This document shows positions 53,536 through 63,695 of a stretch of DNA of 64,000 nucleotides, piece by piece. Source of the stretch: a bacterium (GTDB lineage: Bacteria > Actinomycetota > Acidimicrobiia > Spongiisociales > ZC4RG35); assembly GCA_024638655.1 (NCBI GenBank), contig JAHEJW010000007.1, positions 42,862 to 106,861 on the forward strand, read 5' to 3'. Within the stretch, counting starts at the first letter, position 1. Each line of letters starts with the position of its first letter. A program made the translations under genes and the position numbers. Under the pieces are notes generated by a model, which did no database searches, was not told where the DNA came from, and saw only the letters and a program-made list of their open reading frames with translations.

Positions 53536-54393
53536 TCAGATCGAGGCCAGCGCCTGGTTTATGGCTCGCTTGGCGTAGACCTTGGCGAGGTGGGACTTGT
53601 ATTCCTCGGAGCCATAGAGGTCTTCGAGGACGGTGACTCCCTCCAGGGCCCGCTCGGCTGCGGCCTCGACGGCGGAGGCCGACCCGTCGGTTCCGATCAA
53701 CGCTTCGGCCACTCCCTCGGCGAGAGTCGGCTTCGTCCCGATCCCGGTCACGGCCACACGCGCTTCGGTGATCGAGCCGTTGGATCTCTTGACCCAGGCA
53801 GCCGCTCCAGCAACGGCATAATCCGATCGCCCGCCGCGTCGGCCCAGCTTGTCATAGGCGGAGCCCTCGCCGTCACCCGACTTCGGGATTCGGATCGATG
53901 TCAGGATCTCGTCGGGGTTGAGGGCCGACGTCAGCGAGTCGACGAAGAACTCCGAGGCAGGAATCTCCCTCGTGCCCGAGGCTGACTGGGCGATCATCAC
54001 GGCGCCGCAGGCGAGGGCTCCGGCCGGCTGGTCGGCAACAGCGTCGGCGTGGGCCATCGTTCCACAAGTCGTGCCGCGATTGCGCACCTGGACGTCACCG
54101 GTGAGAGCCGCCGCCGTCGACAGGGCAGCGGCGTTCGACCTGATCAGGTCGCTCGCTGCCGTCTCGGCATGCCTCACCAGGGCACCAATCGTGATGTGAT
54201 CTCCTTTGTCATCCAAAGTGTCGAGTCCGGGGATTCGAGCGATGTCGACGACTAGCGCAGGTGAGAAGAGGCGCAACTTCATCAACGGGATGAGACTCAT
54301 GCCTCCTGCCATCACCTTCGAGTCGTCCCCCAAGGCTTCGAACGCCTCGTCGAGGGAGCTTGGTGCTACGTAGTCGAACTTTCTCGGGTACAT
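53536..54393 (-). CDS. coxM: CO-dehydrogenase-type FAD-binding medium subunit
   Basis: Medium (flavin) subunit of a molybdenum hydroxylase, passing electrons from the Fe-S subunit to an acceptor. The 285-residue product has FAD-binding AGGMSLIPLMKLRL (near 29) and the second motif RNRGTTCGTMAHADAVADQP (near 103). The ATG at 54393 lies one base after the coxL-like stop. The gene order S-L-M in this window is small, large, medium. Confidence 0.9.
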   Translation of the reverse strand: MYPRKFDYVAPSSLDEAFEALGDDSKVMAGGMSLIPLMKLRLFSPALVVDIARIPGLDTLDDKGDHITIGALVRHAETAASDLIRSNAAALSTAAALTGDVQVRNRGTTCGTMAHADAVADQPAGALACGAVMIAQSASGTREIPASEFFVDSLTSALNPDEILTSIRIPKSGDGEGSAYDKLGRRGGRSDYAVAGAAAWVKRSNGSITEARVAVTGIGTKPTLAEGVAEALIGTDGSASAVEAAAERALEGVTVLEDLYGSEEYKSHLAKVYAKRAINQALASI

Positions 54394-54394
54394 G

Positions 54395-56769
54395 TCAGCC
54401 CCTCGCTTCCTGAATCGCTTGCCAGACCCGCTTTGGCCGGAGTGGCATGTCGACGTGTTTGACGCCCAAGGGCTCCAACGCGTCGACCACAGCGTTGACG
54501 ATCGTATGGGCCGTGCCGATCGTGCCGGCCTCCCCGACGCCCTTGACGCCCATCGGGTTGACGTCGGTCGGGGTAACCGTCCGGTCCAACTCGAAAGACG
54601 GCAAATCTGCTGCCGTGGGCAATGGATAGTCGAGAAGCGAGCCGGTCAAGAGGTTTCCGTCGGAGTCATAGACGGCATCCTCGAACATCGCTTGCCCAAC
54701 TCCTTGGGCAATGCCTCCGTGGATCTGGCCATTGACGATCATCGGGTTTATCTCGTTCCCGCAGTCGTCCACTCCGACATACCTGAGGAGCTCGACGTTG
54801 CCGGTGTCCGGGTCGACCTCAACCAAGGCGATGTGACTGCCAAACGGCCATGTCGCGTTGCCGGGGCTGAAGGACGTGTGGGCCTCGAGACCGCTCTCCA
54901 CATCCTCTGGGCTGGTGTGGGCTTGGTAGGCGGCCTTGGCTATTGCCTCCCACTCCACCCGCGGTGCCGGAGAGCCTGCCACGTGGGCCCCGCCATTCTC
55001 GAAGACGATGTCGGTCGCCGAGGCCTCGAGGAGATGAGCAGCGATCTTGGCCGCCTTCTCCCGCACCTTGAGGGTCGCCTCGTAGGTGGCGGCTCCGTCG
55101 ACCGCCACCGACCGACTTCCGAAGGTTCCAATTCCCATCGGGTGCTCGCGCGTGTCACCGTGCAGGACGCGCACCTTGTCCACCGGTATGCCCAGTCCGT
55201 CCCCGACGATCTGGGCCCACGTCGTCTCATGACCCTGTCCGGAGGGGCCGGTTCCGATCACGACCGTGACGGTTGCGTCGGGGTTGACCCTGACCAGTCC
55301 CGATCCGTTGAACGATGCGGGGAGCCCGTACTCAGACCACGAGAATCCGATCTCGGCGAGGACGGCCGGTCCAAAGCCGCAGACCTCGACGTAGGAGCCA
55401 ACACCGACTCCGACGAGTCGACCCTCATCTCGTGCCTGGTCTCGCATACGGAGAAGACCCGCATAATCGGCCTTCTCCATCAGCTTGTCGACGTTGGACG
55501 CATAGTCCCCGGAGTCGAGAGCGAAGCCGCAGCCCATCAGGGCAGGGAACTCATCAGGCTGCCAGAAGTTCTTTTTGCGCACCTCGAACGGATCCATGCC
55601 GATTTCTCTCGCATACGCATCGATGATCCGCTCTAGGTAGTAGATCGCCTCAGGTCGACCTGCTCCGCGGTAGGCGTCGGTTGTCATGGTGTTGGTTACA
55701 ACGCAGTCGACGGTCCAGGAGACAGGCATCTTGTACTGGCCGGACGCAATCCACAGGCCGAGCAGGGGTATCGCCACCGTGAAGTTCTGGGAGTATGCAC
55801 CCATGTCGGCGAGGGCGTGGAGCTTGTAGCCGAGGAACTCGCCGTCCTTGGTTCCGACGATTGTCGCAGTTCCAACCCATCCTCGACCGTGAATCGTTGA
55901 GCTCGCCGCCTCTCGCCTGGTCTCGGTCCACTTGACTGGACGACCCAAGTCCTTTGCAGCAAACGCAGCCAGGATCTCGTCGTTGTAGACATTGAGCTTC
56001 GAGCCGAATCCGCCACCCACCTCGGGGGCGATCACGCGAACATCGCTAGCGATCATCCCGAAGGTCTTTGAGATGGCTCCTCCCAGTGCATGTGGGACCT
56101 GTGTCGAGCTGTGAACTGTGAAACGGCCATACCCGGGGTTGTACTCGGCCATCACCGAGCGAGGCTCTATCGCAACGGGTATCAGACGCTGGTTCTTCAT
56201 CTCCAGAGAGACCACCACCGCATCGTCGCGTTCCATCGCGGCATCGACCTGTGGAGTCTGATCTTCGAGACCCAGAGCATCCCAGTAACCGTGATAGGTC
56301 CAGGTGTGGAGGATGTTCGAATCGAGCTCGTCGTGCACCTTGGCCGCGTCCGATGCCGCCTCTTTGAGATCGATGATGGGTTTCACGACATCGAACTCGA
56401 CGTCAATCGCTTCGGCCGCATCTTGAGCCTGATATCGGTTCTCCGCAACGACCATCGCGATTGCCTCGCCCATGTGGTTGACCTCGCCATCTGCGAGCAA
56501 GGGTCTCAGCTTCCCGATCTGGACCTGGGCGAGGAGCGGGCCGAGGTGAGCCACGTCTTCGTGTGTGTAGATCGCTGCCACACCCGGCATCTCCTTTGCC
56601 TTGGATGTGTCCAAGCTTGTGATTTTCGCTCGGGCAACAGGCGACCTCATGAATGCAACCTGCAATACACCTGTCGGCTGAAGGTCATCGACATATGTAC
56701 CCATTCCCTGGATCAAGGCCGGGTCTTCGCGCCTCCTGACCGATCCGCCCATGACACTGGTTGTGGCCA

Positions 56770-56773
<4 letters not shown>
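54395..56773 (-). CDS. coxL: Molybdenum hydroxylase large subunit, form II CO-dehydrogenase-like
   Basis: Molybdopterin-binding catalytic subunit of the xanthine-oxidase family, 792 residues. The active-site loop reads AYRGAGR (near residue 367), the form II (putative) signature, and not the AYxCSFR of form I enzymes known to oxidise CO. Other family parts include [32 protein letters not shown] and the C-terminal [20 protein letters not shown] with the catalytic Glu. GTG 56773 or ATG 56770 both overlap the coxS-like stop. The true substrate is therefore uncertain. Confidence 0.9.
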
Positions 56774-57270
<497 letters not shown>

Positions 57271-57395
57271 CGAAAGTCCTTTCGGTAGCGGCTTCTGTCC
57301 GGAACCTATCAAGTGGTGGGTTGCCCGCGTCGCCCGGAGGAATCCTTTTCTCCTCGATCTGGCTCAAAGATGGTGTCATCTAGGTTTGAGGTTTC

Positions 57396-57959
57396 GTGGG
57401 CGACTCTTCACCACACCGGGACGGGCGACATTCGTCGTTGGCTCACGTGATACTCGTGGGTGAGATGGCCGTCGGGAAGACGACGACAGGGGCTCACCTA
57501 GCAAGGCTGCTCGAGCGTCCTCACCTGGACTCAGACCGGATGTTGGAGGAGTCGGTTGGGATGAATGCGGCTCGCTACGCCGAACTGTTCGGGACGGCGG
57601 CGCTTCACAACCTGGAAGCGGAGCTGTTCCACGAAGCGTTGCGAGCGGATGCCAGGGCGGTGATCACCCCAGCGGCCAGCGTCGTGGACGAAGCACAAGG
57701 CCGGAGCTCGATGCTCCGCCACTTGGTCGTGTGGCTCCATGCGGATCCAGGTGTGCGATTTGACCGGGCCCGGGAGGGGGAGCACCGACGTCCGCTCACA
57801 GCCCAGGCCGCGGCACGACTTCATGAGAGTCGGGCCGATTTCTACCGGGAATTGTCGAGCCTCGACTTCGACACGGCCGAGACGAGCCCGGAGGGAATCG
57901 CCCTCCAAATCAGAGAGTTCCTCTCGGGGTTCAGGTCACGGCCGGGAGAGTCACAGTGA
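57396..57959 (+). CDS. Shikimate kinase-like P-loop protein lacking key residues
   Basis: A 187-residue P-loop protein. Walker A GEMAVGKTTTGAHLARLL and the LDSDRMLEE segment match the shikimate kinase fold. However, the shikimate-binding GE..FR position reads GTAALHNLE, and the GGG motif reads TPAASVV, so shikimate phosphorylation is doubtful. GTG 57396 or TTG 57438 could be the start; the latter is closer to family length. The last 29 bp overlap the 3' end of the convergent histidine kinase gene. Possibly a nucleotide-dependent kinase of other specificity. Confidence 0.7.
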   Translation: MGDSSPHRDGRHSSLAHVILVGEMAVGKTTTGAHLARLLERPHLDSDRMLEESVGMNAARYAELFGTAALHNLEAELFHEALRADARAVITPAASVVDEAQGRSSMLRHLVVWLHADPGVRFDRAREGEHRRPLTAQAAARLHESRADFYRELSSLDFDTAETSPEGIALQIREFLSGFRSRPGESQ

Positions 57960-59280
57960 AAGTCGTGCCCTCATCGGAGCTGTCGACCGTGATCTCACCA
58001 CCGATACGCCCGATGATGGTGTGCACCGTGTGCAGGCCGAGACCTGTGCCCTTGCCCGGTTCCTTGGTGGTGTAAAAAGGATCGAAGATCCGCTCGGCCA
58101 CATCGGGCGGCATGCCCGAACCGGTGTCGTTGACCGTGACGATCACGTTGTGGGCGTAGTTCTTTGCCTCGATGGTCAACGTGCCTCTCTGTTCCATCGC
58201 GTCCGAAGCGTTGTCGATCAGATTCGTCCACACCTGGTTGAGATCCCGCCCGGGTGCTTCTACGAGGGCCAGATCCTCAGCGAATTCGGTGATCACCTCT
58301 ACGTCGCGCAGCTTTCCCTTGAGAAGCACGATTGTGTCCCGAATTCCTTCGGTGATGTCGATCTCCTGCACCGGAGCCTGGTCGAGATACGAGTACTCCT
58401 TGACGATTCTGACGAGCTCGGAAATTCGCTTGGCGCCGATGGCGATCTCCGAAATGACCTGTTCTGCAGTCACCCGGAGCCCGATCCATCGAGCAAAATG
58501 CGTTGCGTGCTCGGAGCTCATCCCGACGGTCGCTTTGGCAAGCAGCTCCGGGGTCCATCCGGCGTCGACGAGAGCAGGGGAGAGCTCCCAGGAGTCGGCC
58601 ACGCCATGCTCGTCCAGCCATGTGTTCAACAGGTCCTCGCGATCCGCTCTCTCGAGACTGGAGAGACGTTCAGGGGGCGTTGGCTGGGGGAGATCCGATT
58701 CCGAGGCGAGCGCGCCGGTGAGCACTGCGCCCTCTTTGCCGAGCTCCTCGTGGATGCGGCTCAGCTCCTGGGTGCTGCGAGCGACAGCGGCAGCCGGGTT
58801 GTTGAGCTCGTGCATCAGTTGGGCTGCCATGCGACCCAAGGCGGCCATGCGCTCCTCATGTCTGAGGGTGTCCTCGATGCCGCGCAAACGCGAAGTGACC
58901 GTTCGGAACATCCTTCGGATGACGTTTGGGTCTTTGAGCAGTTGTTCGAACGCAGCGACGGGCACTTCGATGAGGTGACTCTGCTGTGACGTCTTGACGG
59001 TCGCGGTCCGAGGTGCCTGGTCGAGAAGCGCTATCTCGCCCACGACCTCGCCGGGGTGGATCTTGGCTAGCTCGACCTCTTTGTCGCTGGCATGCTTGGT
59101 CACGACAAGGCTGCCCTCGACGACGACGTACATCTCCTCGGAGTCGGTGCCTTCTCGGATGATGATTGTGTCCGGGGGTACGTCGATTTGTTTCGAGCGC
59201 TCGCAGACGGCCTCGAGCAGGTCGTCGGGTAGATCCGAGAAGTAGGGGAGTCCCCGAAGGATGTCGGCCGTGGAGGTCAC
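57931..59280 (-). CDS. Cyclic-nucleotide-binding sensor histidine kinase
   Basis: A 449-residue soluble kinase. Residues about 12-125 are a CRP-type cNMP domain whose phosphate-binding cassette is complete (VGEIALLDQAPRTATV, E82, R91). A helical segment leads to the phosphoacceptor region LMHELNNPAAAV (H157). The C-terminal HATPase has N box NQVWTNLIDNASDAME, G1 NDTGSGMPP, FDPFYTTKEPGKGTGLGL. Lacking membrane helices, it likely senses intracellular cAMP or cGMP. Its ATG overlaps the stop of the response regulator-flavoprotein gene (ATGA), its likely partner. Confidence 0.92.
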   Translation of the reverse strand: MTSTADILRGLPYFSDLPDDLLEAVCERSKQIDVPPDTIIIREGTDSEEMYVVVEGSLVVTKHASDKEVELAKIHPGEVVGEIALLDQAPRTATVKTSQQSHLIEVPVAAFEQLLKDPNVIRRMFRTVTSRLRGIEDTLRHEERMAALGRMAAQLMHELNNPAAAVARSTQELSRIHEELGKEGAVLTGALASESDLPQPTPPERLSSLERADREDLLNTWLDEHGVADSWELSPALVDAGWTPELLAKATVGMSSEHATHFARWIGLRVTAEQVISEIAIGAKRISELVRIVKEYSYLDQAPVQEIDITEGIRDTIVLLKGKLRDVEVITEFAEDLALVEAPGRDLNQVWTNLIDNASDAMEQRGTLTIEAKNYAHNVIVTVNDTGSGMPPDVAERIFDPFYTTKEPGKGTGLGLHTVHTIIGRIGGEITVDSSDEGTTFTVTLPAVT

Positions 59281-60932
59281 AGTGCGGCCAGATGCTGGTG
59301 CACGAACCGGATGGCAGTCGAGCCCTCCCCGGTCGCCCCTGCCACCCTCCTTATAGAGCCGTGTCTCACATCGCCGGCGACAAAAATCCCCGGCACCGAG
59401 GTCTCCAGAGGCAGCGGGTCACGATCGACCGTCCAATCCTTCAGCGAATCGAGGTCAAGCCCGGCGAGGACGAACCCTCGCTCGTCGAGCTGGACCAGGC
59501 CCTGCAGCCAATCGGTTTGAGCTTTCTGACCGATGAAGATGAACACGGCACCTGCCTCGACCTCACGCTGTTCGCCGGTGTCGCGATCCTCGAGGACTAT
59601 CGACCTGAGGTGAGTGTCCCCCTTGGCCTCGACCACCTGACTGCGAGGAAGGACCGAGACCGCTTCGTTGTGGTTGAGGTTGTCGATCAGGTACTGAGAC
59701 ATCGTCGCTGTGAGGTCGTCGCTTCGGATTACGATCGTGACCGAATCGGTGAATCGGGTCAGGAAGAGTGACGCCTGCCCGGCGGAATTGCCACCTCCTA
59801 CCACGTACATCGGCTGTCCCTGGTGATAGCTCGCCTCGATGTTCGAGGTCCCGTAATAGACGCCGGCGCCGGTGAGCTCCTCCAGCCCTTTGGCCTCGAG
59901 CCGCCGGTACTCCACACCGCTCGTGACTACGACGGCTTTGGTCGTTATCTCCGACCCGTCGTGCAGGTGCAGGATCTTGTACGGGTCTTTGCGCTCGATC
60001 CGTTCTACCTGTGCCGGCACGAGGATCTCCGCACCGAGTCTCGTTGCTTGCGAATACGCACGTCGAGCCAGGTCGGCACCGCTGATTCCCTTGGGGAAGC
60101 CGAGGTAGTTCTCGATCAGTGTCGACTGAGCGGCTTGGCCCCCTGGGGCGGAAGCCTCGATGAGGACTGTCTTGAGCCCTTCCGAAGCGCCGTAGACCGC
60201 GGCGGCGAGCCCGGCAGGGCCGGCGCCCACGATCGCAAGGTCGTAGGCCGGTTCCTTGGCATGGGTCTGCAGACCGATCTTCTCGGCGAGCTCGTCCGGG
60301 GTCGGGTTCATCAGCGGCTCACCGTCGCCGGGAAGCACGAGAGGCAGATCGGCCAGGCCAGCTCCGGCCGATTCCATCAGATGATGCGCTTCGTCATCCT
60401 TCTCGAGGGTCAACGACTTGTACGGGATCTGGTTCATGGCCAGAAAGGCTTTGAGTTCGAAAGCAGGTCTCGACCACTCCTGTCCGATGATGCGGATGCC
60501 TTCGAAGGTGGGCCGGAAGTGTGCCTGCCAATCGTCGAGCAGGTCGTCGAGGATGGGATACAGCTTCTGATCGGGCGGATCCCAAGGCTTCATGATGTAA
60601 TGATCGAGCCCTACCTCGTTGATCGCACTGATCGCCACTTCGGTATCGGCATAGGCGGTTAGCAGGGCCTTCCTGGTGTCCGGGAAGTGCTTGAGGGACT
60701 CTCTGAGCACGTCGACCCCGGTCACGCCGGGCATGCGTTGGTCGGCGAGGATCAGGGCAACGGGTGTTTCGCGCAGCGCCAGCTCCTCGAGAGCGTCGAT
60801 GGCTTCCTGGCCGCCGCCTGCTCCCAGGATCTGAAAAGAGTCGGCGAATTGGCTCCTCAAATCGCGTTGAACCGCGCGGAGAACTTCGGGCTCGTCATCC
60901 ACCGCCAGGATGACCGGTTTCTTTGGGCTCAT
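59277..60932 (-). CDS. Response regulator fused to a thioredoxin-reductase-like flavoprotein
   Basis: A 551-residue fusion. Residues 1-122 are a receiver domain (DD at 12-13, phosphoacceptor D64 in LILADQRMPG, K115 in IMKPWDPP). About 142-220 is a glutaredoxin/thioredoxin-like segment without a CxxC. From about 229 comes a thioredoxin-reductase-like FAD/NAD domain (AIVGAGPAGLAAAVYGAS, YVVGGGNSAGQASLFL, IFVAGDVRHGSIRRV). Where TrxR has CATC, this protein reads YYGTSNIEA, so the redox disulphide is missing. It lies between the UBP zinc-finger gene (upstream) and the cNMP kinase gene, overlapping both by 4 bp. Output activity unknown. Confidence 0.9.
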   Translation of the reverse strand: MSPKKPVILAVDDEPEVLRAVQRDLRSQFADSFQILGAGGGQEAIDALEELALRETPVALILADQRMPGVTGVDVLRESLKHFPDTRKALLTAYADTEVAISAINEVGLDHYIMKPWDPPDQKLYPILDDLLDDWQAHFRPTFEGIRIIGQEWSRPAFELKAFLAMNQIPYKSLTLEKDDEAHHLMESAGAGLADLPLVLPGDGEPLMNPTPDELAEKIGLQTHAKEPAYDLAIVGAGPAGLAAAVYGASEGLKTVLIEASAPGGQAAQSTLIENYLGFPKGISGADLARRAYSQATRLGAEILVPAQVERIERKDPYKILHLHDGSEITTKAVVVTSGVEYRRLEAKGLEELTGAGVYYGTSNIEASYHQGQPMYVVGGGNSAGQASLFLTRFTDSVTIVIRSDDLTATMSQYLIDNLNHNEAVSVLPRSQVVEAKGDTHLRSIVLEDRDTGEQREVEAGAVFIFIGQKAQTDWLQGLVQLDERGFVLAGLDLDSLKDWTVDRDPLPLETSVPGIFVAGDVRHGSIRRVAGATGEGSTAIRFVHQHLAAL

Positions 60933-61195
60933 GTCACCAGGACGTGGTCGGCGAAGCAATACTGCCAGGTCTCTCCTGGCTCGATCGACTGTATCAGAGC
61001 GTGACCGTGCTCTTCCCAGTGTTTACGGGCGTGACGATTCTTGGAGTTGTCGCAGCACCCCACTTGCCCACACCCGAGACAGGAGCGCAGATGGACCCAG
61101 GTGTCACCCATCTCGATGCACGTCTCGCACACCTGGCCCGCCGGCTCGGCGTGAGTCTCGAGAGTCTCGAAATGCTGACAGGTTTTCGTCGCCAT
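60929..61195 (-). CDS. UBP-type zinc-finger protein
   Basis: An 88-residue protein with a full set of zinc ligands: CQHF, CETCIEMG, CLGCGQVGCC and HARKHWEEHGH. This matches the ZnF-UBP fold, which in eukaryotes binds the free C-terminus of ubiquitin. Bacterial versions are often found next to redox or signalling proteins. First gene of the operon; its stop overlaps the response-regulator start. Function in bacteria unknown. Confidence 0.88.
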   Translation of the reverse strand: MATKTCQHFETLETHAEPAGQVCETCIEMGDTWVHLRSCLGCGQVGCCDNSKNRHARKHWEEHGHALIQSIEPGETWQYCFADHVLVT

Positions 61196-61334
61196 CGGTT
61201 CCTTTCATCCACTCGTCGGGTCGGTCAACTCTAGGGGTTTCTCAGGGCCAGCTTGGAGTGCGATTTACCCGAGGGCGGGCACGTTCGTCGACGTCGAGCC
61301 ATAATGCCGCCCACGACATGACCTTTCCACCGAC

Positions 61335-62534
61335 ATGAACATCGGGAAGATCGCTCCGCCGCGATTGAGGACCAAAGAGCAGGAAGGCAAGCGCGCGGCC
61401 ACATGGCTGGAGCTGTTCTACGACCTTGCATTTGTCGTGGCGGTGGCAAACCTCTCGGGGAGGCTCTTCGGTGACATCACCTGGCCGGGCATGGCCTCGT
61501 ATTTCGCCTACTTCGCTCTCGTCTGGTGGCTGTGGGCCAGTCACACGTTCTACGCCGACCGCTACGACACCGACGACCTGGTCTATCGGCTGCTCGCCGC
61601 AGGCCAGATGGTCGCCATCGTGCTCATCGCAGCCTCGCTCACAGGTGAGTCACTCTCGACCATGGTCTTCGCCATTGGGTACGCCCTCGCTCGTGGCCTG
61701 CTGGTGGTGATGTACTACCGGGCGTATCGACACGTCCCCGAGACCCGCGACCTTGTTCGGGGCTATCTCATCGGCTTCGGATTCGCTGCGGTGATTTGGG
61801 CGGCTGCGATCTTCGTTCCGGAGGGTGCGAGATTCGTTTTGTGGGCGGTTGCGCTTGCGATCGATCTGGCTACCCCGTACGTGATGCGGCGGGAGCAAGC
61901 CAGGGTGCCGCTCGACATCTCACACCTTCCAGAGCGATTCGGCCTTTTCACGATCCTGGTTCTGGGCGAGTCGATCGCGGCAGTAGTAGCGGGTCTGACC
62001 CACGTGTCCTGGTCTCCGGCTTCGACGCTCTCGGCCGCCCTGGCCATCGGTATCGCCACAGGATTCTGGTGGCTCTACTTCGACAATGCGCGAGGACAGG
62101 TCGTCCGCCGTGTGGCTGCGGTGCGTCGTACCTGGCGGCCCACAGGGTGGATCTACACACACCTTCCCTTGGCGGCCTCCCTCGCTGCCTTGGCCGTTGC
62201 CATGGAGAGAGCCCTCGAGGAAGTCGGGCACGGGGCCATGCCCGGTCCGGATCGCTGGCTACTCATGGGCTCGGCCTGTGTCGCCCTCGGCTCGATGGCG
62301 CTGATCCAACACACGTCGAACAATCAGCCGGAGGATGTGCGAAGCCGGGGCATAACCCTCAACCGGCTACTTGGCATACCTTTCCTCATGTTGTTGGGGC
62401 TCTTCTCGGTGCCTGGGCCCCAGTGGCTCTTGGTCGGTCTCTTTGGGATCGTGGTCGCCGAGTTGGTTGGTGACATGACACTCAACGCTCGTTTTGGGGA
62501 TCTGGACAGGGAGGAGATATCAGGTGACGGCTGA
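61335..62534 (+). CDS. Low-temperature-requirement A (LtrA) family membrane protein
   Basis: A 399-residue multi-pass membrane protein with the family hallmarks ATWLELFYDLAFVVAVANL near the N-terminus and HLPERFGLFTILVLGESIAA in the middle, and about ten hydrophobic segments. LtrA was named from a Listeria low-temperature phenotype; the molecular function is unknown. ATG 61335 fits. The end overlaps the start of the acetyltransferase-like gene by 11 bp. Confidence 0.9.
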   Translation: MNIGKIAPPRLRTKEQEGKRAATWLELFYDLAFVVAVANLSGRLFGDITWPGMASYFAYFALVWWLWASHTFYADRYDTDDLVYRLLAAGQMVAIVLIAASLTGESLSTMVFAIGYALARGLLVVMYYRAYRHVPETRDLVRGYLIGFGFAAVIWAAAIFVPEGARFVLWAVALAIDLATPYVMRREQARVPLDISHLPERFGLFTILVLGESIAAVVAGLTHVSWSPASTLSAALAIGIATGFWWLYFDNARGQVVRRVAAVRRTWRPTGWIYTHLPLAASLAALAVAMERALEEVGHGAMPGPDRWLLMGSACVALGSMALIQHTSNNQPEDVRSRGITLNRLLGIPFLMLLGLFSVPGPQWLLVGLFGIVVAELVGDMTLNARFGDLDREEISGDG

Positions 62535-62871
62535 TGTGGGCAATGCACCCAATGAGATCGAGATCGTCGACGACCAGGACGAACACGCCTACGTGATCAA
62601 CGTCGACGGCAAAAGGGCTGGAAAGGCCGTATACCACCTTCGGGGAGGCCGCTACTTCTTCGTTCACACCGAGATAGAACCGGACATGAACGGACGCGGG
62701 TTTGGGCGTCGGCTCGTCGAGTTCGCCCTCGAAGACGTCAAAGCCAAGGACGGGGCCGTGGTTCCGATTTGCCCATTCTTCAGGGCATACATCAAACGCC
62801 ATCCTGAGTACGACGGATTGGTCGACCATGAGATCCTGGCCAGAATCGAACGAGCCGACACCGACTCCTAG
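62524..62871 (+). CDS. GNAT-like small N-acetyltransferase domain protein
   Basis: A 115-residue protein of the NATD1/YidJ-like class. The acetyl-CoA pyrophosphate loop reads EPDMNGRGFGRRLVEFALEDV and ends with PICPFFRAYIKRHPEY, both typical. GTG 62524 is selected because GGGAGG lies 8 nt upstream. It overlaps the LtrA stop by 11 bp and the convergent MBL gene by 4 bp. Substrate unknown. Confidence 0.88.
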   Translation: MTADVGNAPNEIEIVDDQDEHAYVINVDGKRAGKAVYHLRGGRYFFVHTEIEPDMNGRGFGRRLVEFALEDVKAKDGAVVPICPFFRAYIKRHPEYDGLVDHEILARIERADTDS

Positions 62872-63695
62872 ATCTCGATCGTCAGCCCTACCTGACCGGC
62901 GATCAGTTCGTAACCATTGGTCAGAGGTTTCAGCTCCTCGTGTATGTCATCGAGCATCTCATCCGAGTGGGAGGGGTCGTGATGGAAGGTGACGAGTCGC
63001 TTTGCCGCGGTCATCTCGGCAAACACCGCGAGCTGAGAGGCGCAGGTGTGGCCCCATCCGACACGACCGACGTACTCTTCATCTGTGTACTGGGCGTCGT
63101 GAATCAGGACGTCTGAGTTCGCGGCCAGGTCATACCCGGAGGTCCACTCGGGCGCATTGGGGAATTCCCTGCAGCCCAGTGCCGGCTCGTGGTCCGGCAG
63201 GTAGGTCAAGACTGCTCCGTCCTCAGCGATTCTGTAGCCGAGCGTCGCACCAGGGTGGGTGATGAGGTCGGCGCTGATATGAAGCGAGTCGATCTCGAAA
63301 CTGGATGGCGGCACGTCGTGGAACACGACTTCGGGAAGCTCCCTGACACGCACCGGGAACAGCGGGGGAGAGAGGTAGCGGGCAAGACGCGATCTGAGTG
63401 TGCGAGTGGTCGATATTGGTCCCCAAATGTGCACTTCGATGTTGGGATCGAGCAGTGGGGCGAAGAACGGAAGGCCTTGGACATGGTCCATGTGAAGGTG
63501 GCTGAGGAGGATGTCGACTCTCGTCTCCTCGGAGAGCGTGGAGCCGAGACGTCGGATAGCGCTGCCGGCGTCGAGGATCACGGCACGATTGTTCTTGGTG
63601 CGGAGCTCCACCGATGAGGTGTCCCCCCCATAACGAACCGTGTCGGGCCCGGCGGCGGCAATCGAGCCTCGCGTTCCCCAGAGCGTCGCCTTCAA
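62868..63695 (-). CDS. Metallo-beta-lactamase-fold hydrolase
   Basis: A 275-residue enzyme with the MBL signature HLHMDHVQG (near 65-73) and further metal ligands in DAQYTDEEY and FHHDPSHSD. The N-terminal LWGTRGSI and the DTSSVELRT segment resemble RNase Z-related and cyclic-nucleotide phosphodiesterase-like MBL proteins. Its ATG overlaps the stop of the upstream PAS gene. Given the cAMP-related genes elsewhere in the window, a phosphodiesterase role is possible but unproven. Confidence 0.88.
   Translation of the reverse strand: MKATLWGTRGSIAAAGPDTVRYGGDTSSVELRTKNNRAVILDAGSAIRRLGSTLSEETRVDILLSHLHMDHVQGLPFFAPLLDPNIEVHIWGPISTTRTLRSRLARYLSPPLFPVRVRELPEVVFHDVPPSSFEIDSLHISADLITHPGATLGYRIAEDGAVLTYLPDHEPALGCREFPNAPEWTSGYDLAANSDVLIHDAQYTDEEYVGRVGWGHTCASQLAVFAEMTAAKRLVTFHHDPSHSDEMLDDIHEELKPLTNGYELIAGQVGLTIEI

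Noticed and set aside
54392..55636. A 414-residue plus-strand frame antisense to the coxL-like gene
   Set aside because: A GC-rich shadow frame; the minus strand encodes a complete, motif-rich molybdenum hydroxylase.
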